From: a virus
Length of the DNA stretch: 64,000 nt
IMG/VR virus record: IMGVR_UViG_3300025093_000013
Location: 48,474 to 112,473 of that record
Direction: 5' to 3' (one strand)
This document shows, one piece after another, positions 6,908 to 14,924 of this stretch (positions are counted from its first letter, which is position 1; each line of letters begins with the position of its first letter). The notes beneath the pieces were generated by a model that saw nothing but the letters and a program-made list of their open reading frames with translations, was not told the DNA's origin and searched no databases. Both the position numbers and the translations under genes were made by a program.

Positions 6908-9775
6908 ATGGCAGACCAAATACCTTTAAGAATAGTTACTGTCTCAGGTCAACCCTTTATTGGAGAGTTTCAATCAGGTGACACCGTTGGAGTCGTTCAT
7001 GGTGGAACTGGTGCATCAAGTATAGCTGGTCTAAAAACCGCCTTAGACTATAACCTAACTGGTTTAGACGATGTTGCTGTAGGGTTCCCTGATGCGTTAT
7101 CAGCTAACCAAATTATTGTTTGGAACGGGACTGCTTGGGTAAACGAATACAACGACAAGACTGAGATGCGTGTTCGGAACGGCAACGAAGTTGCCATGAG
7201 CAAGGGTGATGTAATTGCCATTAAAGATTCTCAGAACGCTAATCTTGTAAATGTTATCCTAGCAGATGCATCTCAAACATCTGCTATGCCTGCTCTTGGT
7301 GTTCTTGAGCAAGACCTTGCTGTAGGTGAAGAGGGTATTGCAATTACTTTTGGCAAGGCTCAGGGTCTTAATACATCGGGTCTTACAGAAGGTGCAACTG
7401 CTTATGTGAGTCCTACAACTCCAGGGGGTATCACTACTACTAAACCCACCTCTGGAGATCACTTTATTCAAAACATAGGTATCGTTATGAGAGCAAATGC
7501 TTTTAACGGTGCTATTAAGGTTACTGGTATTGGTCGTGCTAACGATATACCTAACGCGGAGATTACGACACTATCAGGTGATGCTGATTATGTTTACATT
7601 GATGATGGTGGTGTTTGGAAAAAGATTACTCCCGCAAACCTAGGTGTAGGTAGTGGAGGTGGAGGATCCGCATCCTTATCAGGTCTAACTGACACTAATA
7701 TTTCATCTCCTTCACATAATGAATCTCTTGTTTGGACATCCTCCACAGGAGAGTGGATCAATGCTAGTGTCGCAGGTGGTGGAGGAGTAACGGATCACGG
7801 GCTACTTACAGGTCTAAGCGATAACGATCACCCACAGTATGTTCTAACTACTATCAATAATGATCTGTCAACTCTTGTAACAAACATAGAAACCTCTACA
7901 GTTGATATATCAGGTTACATAGCTGCCAATGAAACCACATGGTCAACTGACAACGATACAACAGATCACACTGCTCTGAGTAATATAGGCACAAACACTC
8001 ACGCCCAGATTGATAGTCACATAGCCTCAGGTTCTGTACACTTTACAGAAGCGAGCATTGATCATGGATCTATTGCTGGTCTAGGTGACAATGACCATCC
8101 TCAGTATGTTCTTTCTGCTACTAATAATGCTCTATCAAGCCTTGTAACGAGTGTAGAAACATCTACAGTAAGCCTTTCTAGCTATATTGCGGCTAATGAG
8201 ACTACATGGTCAACTGACAATGACACGACTGATCACACTGCCTTAAGTAATATCGGTACTAACACCCATGCTCAAATCGATAGCCATATTGCTTCAGGAT
8301 CCGTACACTTCACAGAAGCGAGTATTGACCATGGATCTATTGCTGGACTAGCAGACAATGATCACCCTCAGTATGTTCTTTCGGCAACTAACAACGATCT
8401 GTCTACGCTTGTCACTAGCGTTGAAACATCTACTGTAAGCCTTTCAAGCTATATCGCTGCTAACGAAACAACTTGGTCCACGGATAATGACACAACAGAT
8501 CATACTGCCTTAAGTAATATAGGAACTAATACCCACGCTCAGATTGATAGCCATATTGCGTCTGGGTCTGTACACTTTACAGAAGCAAGCATTGACCACG
8601 GATCTATCGCTGGTCTTGGTGATAACGATCACCCTCAATATGTTCTCTCTGCTACCAATAATGCTCTATCAAGCCTTGTAACGAGTGTAGAAACATCAAC
8701 AGTTAATCTATCTGGGTATATTGCAGCTAACGAGACAACTTGGGCTACTGATACTGACACCACTGATCACACTGCTCTAAGTAATATCGGTACTAATACA
8801 CACGCTCAGATTGATACTCATATTAGTAACCACACCACCTCAGCAAATACTTGGAATGGTACTTACCAGACGGTATTTGATAACTCGGGTAGTTGGGGTG
8901 GTGGAGGAGGAGTCACCGATCACGGCGCTTTAACGGGTCTAGCCGACAACGATCACCCGCAGTATGTGCTATCTTCTACTAACGCTGCGCTAAGTTCTCT
9001 TGTAACAGATACCACAGACGCAAGCACATTGTTCAGCGGAAACATTACTGTAACAGGAACTACTGCAACTCATATAGGAACTCTAGGAACTACTGACGCT
9101 GCTACATTCGGATTACAATCAAGCGGTAACACTTCCATAATTGCACCATCTCTAATATTGAGTGCGACTACAGCCTATCAATTCCGTAAGAATGGTAGCA
9201 CTACATTCACTGATACAGACTTCCCTCAGTCTTGTAGGGATTGGGACTCTACCTACAACACTGTTCTTAACAGTTCAGGTTCTTGGGGTGGTGGAGGCGG
9301 TGGAGGCGTAGCCGCTGGTATTACTGTTGTTAACACGGGAACAGATAATATTAACTCTACTGGTGGTGCCCTTGTTCCATTAGATGTAACCGCTGGATAT
9401 CCTGCATATGGAAGTTATGCTACAGACTTTAGTTACACTCCTGGTAATGCCTATGTAACTATCAACACAGCAGGAACTTACGAGGTAACATTTAATGTTG
9501 GTTACATTTCAACAACCACTCGATGGAACGGTGTATTAAAAATATACAAAGGTACTGGTGGAGCATCCCCAAGTGCGTGGATTGGTTATGGAGCAGGCAA
9601 GATGGGTTATGTAAGAAACTCAAGTGGTCATAACGAGTCCTCTCTAATTGTAACCTGTCTTGTAACCTGTTCCGCTAATGATACTGTAGGTGGTCATGTA
9701 ATTAACGAAGCCACTAGCGGAACATGTACTCTGGTTGCTAACGAAACATTCATGACAATTAAGAGGATGTCTTGA
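6908..9775 (+). CDS. Long tail fibre with tandem repeats and jelly-roll-like tip
   Basis: The 955-residue protein is a classic phage fibre. The N-terminal part contains the adhesin-type segment HGGTGASSIAGLKTAL. Residues 294-640 hold about four tandem units of 89 residues, each with the fibre motif D-H-G-x-x-x-G-L-x-D-N-D-H-P-Q-Y followed by a Thr-rich shaft stretch. Two Gly-rich hinges (SWGGGGG type) separate the shaft from a fifth partial unit and the C-terminal region. The last 150 residues (from about VAAGITVVNTG) form a beta-rich domain resembling TNF/C1q-like receptor-binding tips. It presumably trimerises and binds the host surface. The next gene, a LamG-like adhesin, overlaps its stop codon. 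Confidence 0.85.
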   Translation: MADQIPLRIVTVSGQPFIGEFQSGDTVGVVHGGTGASSIAGLKTALDYNLTGLDDVAVGFPDALSANQIIVWNGTAWVNEYNDKTEMRVRNGNEVAMSKGDVIAIKDSQNANLVNVILADASQTSAMPALGVLEQDLAVGEEGIAITFGKAQGLNTSGLTEGATAYVSPTTPGGITTTKPTSGDHFIQNIGIVMRANAFNGAIKVTGIGRANDIPNAEITTLSGDADYVYIDDGGVWKKITPANLGVGSGGGGSASLSGLTDTNISSPSHNESLVWTSSTGEWINASVAGGGGVTDHGLLTGLSDNDHPQYVLTTINNDLSTLVTNIETSTVDISGYIAANETTWSTDNDTTDHTALSNIGTNTHAQIDSHIASGSVHFTEASIDHGSIAGLGDNDHPQYVLSATNNALSSLVTSVETSTVSLSSYIAANETTWSTDNDTTDHTALSNIGTNTHAQIDSHIASGSVHFTEASIDHGSIAGLADNDHPQYVLSATNNDLSTLVTSVETSTVSLSSYIAANETTWSTDNDTTDHTALSNIGTNTHAQIDSHIASGSVHFTEASIDHGSIAGLGDNDHPQYVLSATNNALSSLVTSVETSTVNLSGYIAANETTWATDTDTTDHTALSNIGTNTHAQIDTHISNHTTSANTWNGTYQTVFDNSGSWGGGGGVTDHGALTGLADNDHPQYVLSSTNAALSSLVTDTTDASTLFSGNITVTGTTATHIGTLGTTDAATFGLQSSGNTSIIAPSLILSATTAYQFRKNGSTTFTDTDFPQSCRDWDSTYNTVLNSSGSWGGGGGGGVAAGITVVNTGTDNINSTGGALVPLDVTAGYPAYGSYATDFSYTPGNAYVTINTAGTYEVTFNVGYISTTTRWNGVLKIYKGTGGASPSAWIGYGAGKMGYVRNSSGHNESSLIVTCLVTCSANDTVGGHVINEATSGTCTLVANETFMTIKRMS
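7787..8827 (+). repeat. Four tandem 267-bp (89-aa) fibre repeats
   Basis: Units start at 7787, 8054, 8321 and 8588, exactly 267 bases apart, with the last unit diverging after about 240 bases. A fifth partial copy of the DHG...DNDHPQY segment lies at about 8912-9010. The encoded residues are nearly identical over long stretches, while many third codon positions differ between copies. Confidence 0.9.
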
Positions 9776-10593
9776 TGGGATATCTTGTAGACGCAAACGG
9801 TAAGTTTATTAACTCAGGTGGTAAGATTGTATTTAGACAACCTGTTACTGAATCTCCACCACCTCCTGCTTCACAAGGTACAATTCTACAAACAAACCTA
9901 CAAGCACACTTCCACGCTGGGGATTCTGCTTCTTACGGAGGAACGGGTACAACTTGGTCTGATCTGACCACAAACAACAACGATCTTACTCTGACCAACG
10001 GGCCTACTCATGTAACCAGCCCTGTCAGTGCGTTTGATTTTGATGGTACGAATGACCTCGCTAACGGTGGAGATGTTCTCGACTGGGGTACAGGAGACAT
10101 TACAATAGGTATTTGGATGAATGCTGACACGGTTACAGCAGGTTATCAATACATTCAATCCAAGTCAGCAAGAGGTAACAGTGCCAGCCGTTATGGGTGT
10201 GGTATTAACAATGCTGCTCCATTCTTCTTCGTCATGACCACGGATACTGGCGATGGTTCTATGATCTGGACAGGCTCAAGTAATGTTACTATCTCTACAT
10301 GGCACTACCTAACCTTTACTACGAACAGAGCAAATAGTCAGGTCAACATGTATATTGATGGAAGTCCTATCACAGAATCAGGTAATGCTGCCGCTGCGGA
10401 CTTAGATAGAACAGAGGGAGAGAATATTAACTCTACCTTCCCATTTTGGATTGGTGGCACACCTAACTCAGATGGTGTTAGTAACTTCTTACCATTCAAC
10501 GGTAAGGTAGCAGAGCTTCACTGGTACAACGCTCGCTTATCTGACGCACAAGTGCTATCAAACTACAACGAAACTAAGATCTTCTACACTTAA
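9775..10593 (+). CDS. LamG/concanavalin-like adhesin (272 aa)
   Basis: The ATG at 9775 overlaps the fibre stop as TGATG (a TTG three bases upstream is the alternative). After a short N-terminal segment (MGYLVDANGKFINSGGKI) and a Pro-rich linker, the rest forms a LamG-like jelly roll. Visible landmarks are LTLTNGPTHV, AFDFDGTNDLA, ITIGIWMNADT, YIDGSPI and a C-terminal AELHWYNARLSDAQV, all typical of this fold. Such domains bind glycans and are common at phage fibre tips. It is probably an accessory receptor-binding protein. Its TAA overlaps the stop of the convergent small gene. Confidence 0.75.
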   Translation: MGYLVDANGKFINSGGKIVFRQPVTESPPPPASQGTILQTNLQAHFHAGDSASYGGTGTTWSDLTTNNNDLTLTNGPTHVTSPVSAFDFDGTNDLANGGDVLDWGTGDITIGIWMNADTVTAGYQYIQSKSARGNSASRYGCGINNAAPFFFVMTTDTGDGSMIWTGSSNVTISTWHYLTFTTNRANSQVNMYIDGSPITESGNAAAADLDRTEGENINSTFPFWIGGTPNSDGVSNFLPFNGKVAELHWYNARLSDAQVLSNYNETKIFYT

Positions 10594-10817
10594 TCCAGTT
10601 TAGTGCCTTCTTTAAGAAGGTTGATAATCTTCTCAATGTATCCATCCTTTAATACACGGACGGTGTTGTAGAAGTTCTGCATCTCTCTCATCTTTAGCAG
10701 GGTGATGGAGGGATCTTTCTCAAGCATTTCGAGAGTTCCTTTGAGAGATCTAATAGTTGCCATCTCGGCTTCTGTTAGTCTTCCGCGAGCCTTTTTGAGT
10801 TCTTCTTCGCTTTTCAT
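10590..10817 (-). CDS. Small helical hypothetical protein (75 aa)
   Basis: This highly charged, wholly helical peptide (MKSEEELKKARGRL start) follows the helicase in the same direction with an ATGA start/stop overlap, so it is probably translated from the same mRNA. It ends in a TTAA shared with the stop of the convergent adhesin gene. No motif identifies it. In T4 the helicase gene uvsW is also followed by a very small ORF (uvsW.1), so an accessory role in recombination or replication is possible, but this is inference from position only. Confidence 0.6.
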   Translation of the reverse strand: MKSEEELKKARGRLTEAEMATIRSLKGTLEMLEKDPSITLLKMREMQNFYNTVRVLKDGYIEKIINLLKEGTKLD

Positions 10818-12178
10818 ACCTTTATGACCTCATGTCCTTCAGAGACATAGGTTGAGAATCGTTTATTTGCGTGGGCACCAATATATTTTCCTGTATCCAT
10901 GAAATCATAGACATATACCACTTCCTTAGTGTCATGGCGACGAAGAGAGCGTCCGAGTGCTTGTATGGTTGCAATAGGACTCTTAAGGCCGCGAGCATTG
11001 ATGAAATGTGTGATTTCGCGTATGTTAACTCCTGTTTGCAAAATCTTCGTTCCAATAAGGATTGAGTTTTCTCCACACTCTGTAAACCGTCGAATGGTTT
11101 CATACCTACTGCCGAGATCATCTTCACCTCTAAGGAAATAACAAGATCCTCCAATTCCCTCTTGAAGGATGTGACCGTGTTCAAGGTCTCTGACGAGTAC
11201 AAGTATTCTGGCTTGTTCATGGTTTGATCTGATATCATCCACGATATCTTTGATCATGTTATTTCTGATTTCGTTGTTGACAATAAGTTCTTCGTAAACT
11301 CCTCTGTACCCTAGCTCTGAGTCATCAACTTCAGACTCAGGAACTTTGAGCATTTGTATGATTGGTTTGGTCAGGACATTATCCTCGATAAGATCTTGAG
11401 TTGTCCTGCATGTGTATATAGGTCCGAACGCTGATATAAGCGTCCATCGAGGGATTGGGTCCTGCGGCACTGTGGCAGTGAAACCGTACCTGTAAGGAGC
11501 GTTAGGAAAGCTCTCAATAGCTGCTACGGTGAACTCTCCGTTAGCAAACTCATGAACCTCATCCACCATGAGCACCTCGGCATCTGTGACATAATTGTCG
11601 ATAATTCTTTCAATGCTTTGGACGGTACACAGCATGATGTCACCATCCTCGTAGCCCTCACCAAAGCAGACACCTACATTGTTGAAACCACACTCGTTCA
11701 CAAAGAAGTCGTAAGTTTGTTTTAAGAGGGACTTGGCATTGAATAGGATGACCATCTTCTTGCCCATGAGAGACTTGACGATGCCAGCCATAATTAAAGT
11801 TTTGCCTGCACCAGTAGGAGCCTTGATGATACAGCGATGATTATTCAGCGCGTGTTGGATCGATTCATGCTGATAATCAAAATAAGTAAAAGGATCGATA
11901 GATTTAAGAGGAAGAGACTCTGGGCGTTCATTCTTATATTCTAGCTCAGGAACACAATCAATCTTCTCTAGGTCGGCCAGGATAGAAGGTAACATGCCTG
12001 TACCGAACTGACCACCTCTGGTAAAGAAACGCTTCTTACCATCCCATTGACGCCTCTTGTAGGCTGGTGTAAACTCAGCCCCAGGTATCTTGAAGCTATA
12101 TAAGTTACTGAGAGCCTTTAGGATCTTAGGATTATCAGTCTTGAGTTTGGATTTCTGTGTTCCAATCACAATTTTCAT
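10814..12178 (-). CDS. uvsW: UvsW-like SF2 helicase
   Basis: This 454-residue superfamily 2 helicase would unwind R-loops and branched recombination intermediates and so drive recombination-dependent replication, as T4 UvsW (503 aa) does. The N-terminal 100 residues form the UvsW-type substrate-binding domain (WDGKKRFFTRGG). Motif I is APTGAGKT (120-127), motif II is DEVH (206-209), motif III is TAT (about 234-236). The C-terminal lobe has GTKILQTGVNI and the arginine-finger motif QALGRSLRRH. The ATG at 12178 is immediately preceded on its own strand by CTATAATAAAGT, with no Shine-Dalgarno. It is divergent from the gp26-like gene across a perfect palindrome. Confidence 0.9.
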   Translation of the reverse strand: MKIVIGTQKSKLKTDNPKILKALSNLYSFKIPGAEFTPAYKRRQWDGKKRFFTRGGQFGTGMLPSILADLEKIDCVPELEYKNERPESLPLKSIDPFTYFDYQHESIQHALNNHRCIIKAPTGAGKTLIMAGIVKSLMGKKMVILFNAKSLLKQTYDFFVNECGFNNVGVCFGEGYEDGDIMLCTVQSIERIIDNYVTDAEVLMVDEVHEFANGEFTVAAIESFPNAPYRYGFTATVPQDPIPRWTLISAFGPIYTCRTTQDLIEDNVLTKPIIQMLKVPESEVDDSELGYRGVYEELIVNNEIRNNMIKDIVDDIRSNHEQARILVLVRDLEHGHILQEGIGGSCYFLRGEDDLGSRYETIRRFTECGENSILIGTKILQTGVNIREITHFINARGLKSPIATIQALGRSLRRHDTKEVVYVYDFMDTGKYIGAHANKRFSTYVSEGHEVIKV

Positions 12179-12179
12179 A

Positions 12180-12202
12180 CTTTATTATAGACTATAATAA
12201 AG
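12180..12202. promoter_or_regulatory. Palindromic divergent promoter element
   Basis: CTTTATTATAG, one central A, then CTATAATAAAG: a perfect 11-bp inverted repeat lying between divergent genes. Each arm reads TATAATA toward its own gene. For the leftward helicase the predicted start site falls at its ATG; for the rightward gene it falls about ten bases before ATG 12215. Confidence 0.6.
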
Positions 12203-12214
12203 CGGAGTTTTTAT

Positions 12215-12925
12215 ATGCCAGCAGCAAAGAAGAAAACTGTAGACGAGATGGTGGATGACATCTTAGCTGATGTCCCCTACAATGCACAAAATACTGTAAC
12301 TCTCCCCTCAGGTGGGGTTGCTACACTAAGACCCATTACCTTTGAAGAAGAGAAGCAGATTCTTTCCCTGTCAAAGAAAGGAGTAGATCCTTCCCAAGTG
12401 CTTCTTGAAAACTGTGTATCTGATATTGATAAATCAGATATCCTCCTAGTTGACAAGATATATCTTTTGTTCAAGCTTAGAGAATTATCTTTTGGTTCTG
12501 TTTACAAGTTTGTTGTTGGATGCCCTTCTTGCCACCAAGAAAACAGGATCTCTGTTGACCTAAACGACATGCCTGTAGTTTCTCTGGAAGACATGGGTAG
12601 GGAAGTGGAGATACAGCTTCCAATGTGTAAGAAGCCTGCTAAGGTAAAGCTCGCCTCAATGAGTGACGAGGTTTACATGTCAGACCCTGAGCTTCTGATG
12701 GATAATCTTTGGAGATTTATCATCAGCATCAATGATGTGGAAAATGACATGGTTATCCAGAAGGCTATCAAAAAACTTCCTGCGGGGGACATTAACACCA
12801 TAATGTCAACTGTAATGTGCGAGGGGTACGGTCTAACCACTGAAATCCGTGTCCTCTGCTCTCACTGCGGCCACGACTCAGTGATGGAGTTGCCTCTAAA
12901 TAAAAATTTTTTCTCAGCGAGCTAG
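12215..12925 (+). CDS. 26: Baseplate hub/tail chaperone zinc protein (T4 gp26-like)
   Basis: The 236-residue protein matches the T4 gp26 (T4_baseplate) family in outline: an N-terminal TVTLPSGGVATLRPIT strand region, a helical KLRELSFGSVYKF segment, and two Cys pairs, CPSCHQEN (about residues 105-112) and CSHCGHDS (about 213-220), that could bind zinc. gp26 takes part in assembly of the T4 baseplate hub and is a little shorter (208 aa). The zero frame ends at TAG 12923-12925. Eleven bases before that stop there is a slippery run where the -1 frame opens, so a longer frameshifted product of about 298 residues is likely. A GGAG lies close before ATG 12215. Confidence 0.8.
   Translation: MPAAKKKTVDEMVDDILADVPYNAQNTVTLPSGGVATLRPITFEEEKQILSLSKKGVDPSQVLLENCVSDIDKSDILLVDKIYLLFKLRELSFGSVYKFVVGCPSCHQENRISVDLNDMPVVSLEDMGREVEIQLPMCKKPAKVKLASMSDEVYMSDPELLMDNLWRFIISINDVENDMVIQKAIKKLPAGDINTIMSTVMCEGYGLTTEIRVLCSHCGHDSVMELPLNKNFFSAS
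12904..12913 (+). promoter_or_regulatory. Candidate -1 ribosomal frameshift site
   Basis: Zero-frame codons AAT TTT TTC give two overlapping X-XXY-YYZ heptamers: A-AAT-TTT (12904-12910) and T-TTT-TTC (12907-12913). A Shine-Dalgarno-like GGAG lies at 12886-12889, 14 bases upstream, a distance at which such elements stimulate -1 slippage in bacteria. No strong downstream hairpin is obvious. Confidence 0.65.
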
Positions 12926-13110
12926 AGGAAAACAATCTAGAAAATCTATTTAGAGAAGCCTATATACTTGTTAGAAGGTGTAAAGTCCCCTACAGCGATG
13001 TAAAAACTATGGATCGCCAAGAAAGGGGCTTCTTCTTGGGTTTCCTCAAAGAGGAACTCATGGCTGAGGAGGAATATATAAATGAAGCTAAACGGGGTAG
13101 AGGTCGTTGA
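12904..13110 (+). CDS. -1 frame extension of the gp26-like protein (gp51 position)
   Basis: A -1 frame stop (TAA) lies at 12901-12903, and from 12904 the frame is open to TGA 13108-13110. Before the internal ATG about 35 codons in, it has no ATG, GTG or TTG, so the whole segment is reached only by frameshifting from the gp26-like gene. It encodes a charged helical peptide with SELEENNLENLFREA, RRCKVPYSDV and MDRQERGFFLGFLKEEL. The gp26-T arrangement resembles the G/GT tail-assembly chaperones of siphophages, and gene 51, another hub-assembly factor, is associated with gene 26 in T4. Homology to gp51 (249 aa in T4) is not claimed. The end overlaps the next gene by 29 bases. Confidence 0.7.
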   Translation, partial: KFFLSELEENNLENLFREAYILVRRCKVPYSDVKTMDRQERGFFLGFLKEELMAEEEYINEAKRGRGR

Positions 13111-14005
13111 GAGACAGAATCAACCAGGGGTTTTGAGCAGAAACGCCCTTAGATTAAATCTATACAATAATGGAACTTACTTTGATCCTTATGCAGTAAG
13201 CTCTGTAAGTCTATTTTTCAAGAAGGAGAATGTTTCCCCAAGCTCTGTTCTTGCTTCAGGGACTCAGCTTATCTCTGATTCAGCGGCATCTTCCGTTAAG
13301 TTCAGATGGAGATCAGATAACGCTAATGGGTATGTGGCTGAGTCTGAATTCTCTACAGACGCTTCCGATGCATCTGGAGTTTATCGAACTGATGTGGGTC
13401 GCTTTGTAGTTGTCCTAGACGGAACACAGACCGTATCAAGTCTGGATAGAAGCGGGACCACAATAAAAAATACCGCCAGCAGTGTCGGTGATTACATTGA
13501 TGTATGGACCATAAAAACAGCCGCATCCGCTGACTGGAAAGTCTTTATCAATAACTTTACTCTGTTTCAAGACAACATTATAGCGATCACTGAGCCTCTT
13601 ATGATGAAGTCTAGAACCAGCCTAATGCCAAACAAGGTTAGACTGGATGAGGTTGTAGAACTAAAGGTTCCTGTTGAAATTACTGTTACCAACAGAAACA
13701 TAGACGAGAGTATCAAGAACGCTCTCAGCCAAGGAGTATTAACGGAACCTCAGTTTAGGATCCTCAAGCACAACGAAGATAGTAATCTTCCCGCTAGAGT
13801 AGAGGTCTCTGGATACTCAGCTACTTCTTCTCTGGTCGAGACTACCTCGGATAACACCATGATCTTCAAGCTAGACACTAGTGTCCTTACAGACGGTAGT
13901 ATTACTGACCTTGGAGCAGGGACAGGCACCTACTCAGTTGAGGCCAAGTACACTCTCCTCAACGAAACTATCATCTCACCGATGATGTATTTCACAGTCC
14001 GCTGA
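13082..14005 (+). CDS. Beta-rich virion protein, unassigned (307 aa)
   Basis: GAGGAGG nine bases before ATG 13082 gives a strong start. The start lies inside the 3' end of the -1 frameshift ORF, so expression is probably coupled to the hub-assembly gene. The protein is beta-rich with many Ser, Thr and Asn (RLNLYNNGTYFDPYAVS near the N-terminus) and lacks signal peptide or membrane helices. It looks like an Ig-like or baseplate structural protein: a middle strand-rich part (FVVVLDGTQTV) and a C-terminal domain ending in MMYFTVR. Position next to gp26 suggests a hub or baseplate part, but no T4 counterpart is recognised. Its 3' end overlaps the convergent primase gene by 14 bases. Confidence 0.6.
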   Translation: MKLNGVEVVERQNQPGVLSRNALRLNLYNNGTYFDPYAVSSVSLFFKKENVSPSSVLASGTQLISDSAASSVKFRWRSDNANGYVAESEFSTDASDASGVYRTDVGRFVVVLDGTQTVSSLDRSGTTIKNTASSVGDYIDVWTIKTAASADWKVFINNFTLFQDNIIAITEPLMMKSRTSLMPNKVRLDEVVELKVPVEITVTNRNIDESIKNALSQGVLTEPQFRILKHNEDSNLPARVEVSGYSATSSLVETTSDNTMIFKLDTSVLTDGSITDLGAGTGTYSVEAKYTLLNETIISPMMYFTVR

Positions 14006-14924
14006 GAACCATATTAGCCCAATCGTAGGGCTTGTAGCTCTTGGCGTAATCTGTGACTAGGAACTGCTCGTCACCAGCAGCAATCAGCATATCGTTCCAG
14101 TCCTTGAAGTTGGCACCTGGGAAGATGTGATTGAAGGTAGGCATACAGCAACGCTTACGGAGCCTCTCAAAGCGTTCTAGACCTTCACGACCAGCATCGT
14201 CGTTGTCGTAGGCTACTACAATTGGACCCCTGTACTCACGCAGATATCGTATTTGAATGAGCGAAGGGGAGCAGCCGTTGGTACATGTCGCATTAAGACC
14301 GCACTCCTTGAGTGCGATGGCATCAAAGGCACCCTCAGTGATGTATAGTGGCTCGGTGCTCTCGGTATCATAAGGGAGAAGGACATGGGAGGACTTAACA
14401 CCCGCCTCACTGGGAGGGTTGAGATACTTAGGGGTCTGGGGTCCAAGCGCACGGGCTGTAAAGTAGAAAAGTCCGTGTTCGTCCTCGAAGGGGATAATGA
14501 GTCTACCTGCGTACCGTCCTGAGGAGGCATAGTAAAAGCGAGCAGGATTAAGATTACGATTGCGAACATAGTAATCCGCAGGGCTGTCCTCTTCGATTGG
14601 ATTGAACTCTTCATATTCTAGATTCTGTATCTCAGGCGTAATGATTTGGGCGCTAGACTCTTCGGGAAGCTGACCGTTCTCGATGCAGTAGCTGTAGAAG
14701 ATCTCCTTGCCACGATGGTAAGGGACACCACGAACAATGGACACAAGCTGGTAAAAGTTACCTGTCTCACCAGATTTGAAGCATTGCCATAGGCCAGTCT
14801 CAAGGTTGACGGACATGTGACGCTTGTAGTCAGAGGTATCAATGACTGAGTTACAAACCCACTCACGACCGCCGCTCTGAAGGCGTCCATCCTTGATGTT
14901 ATTCTGTACCCACTCGCTAATCAT
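13992..14924 (-). CDS. DNA primase, TOPRIM type (DnaG/gp61-like)
   Basis: The 310-residue protein synthesises RNA primers for lagging-strand replication. The TOPRIM catalytic core is clear: YITEGAFDAI with E197 and D201, and VAYDNDDAG with D240 and D242 as metal ligands. The N-terminal 60 residues resemble a primase zinc-binding domain, with C24, H36 and C48 and the motif GLWQCFKSGETGNF, but the CHC2 pattern is not complete. A replicative helicase partner is not seen in this window. The start ATG overlaps the stop of the upstream Fe-S nuclease gene (ATGA), so the two form one leftward replication/recombination operon. Confidence 0.85.
   Translation of the reverse strand: MISEWVQNNIKDGRLQSGGREWVCNSVIDTSDYKRHMSVNLETGLWQCFKSGETGNFYQLVSIVRGVPYHRGKEIFYSYCIENGQLPEESSAQIITPEIQNLEYEEFNPIEEDSPADYYVRNRNLNPARFYYASSGRYAGRLIIPFEDEHGLFYFTARALGPQTPKYLNPPSEAGVKSSHVLLPYDTESTEPLYITEGAFDAIALKECGLNATCTNGCSPSLIQIRYLREYRGPIVVAYDNDDAGREGLERFERLRKRCCMPTFNHIFPGANFKDWNDMLIAAGDEQFLVTDYAKSYKPYDWANMVLSGL

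Noticed and set aside
7787-9010. CRISPR-like or noncoding tandem array
   Set aside because: Units are 267 bases, contiguous and in frame within one fibre gene; no spacers.
10822-11238. 138-aa minus ORF inside the helicase gene
   Set aside because: It overlaps helicase motifs in the conserved frame and has no ribosome-binding site or family features.
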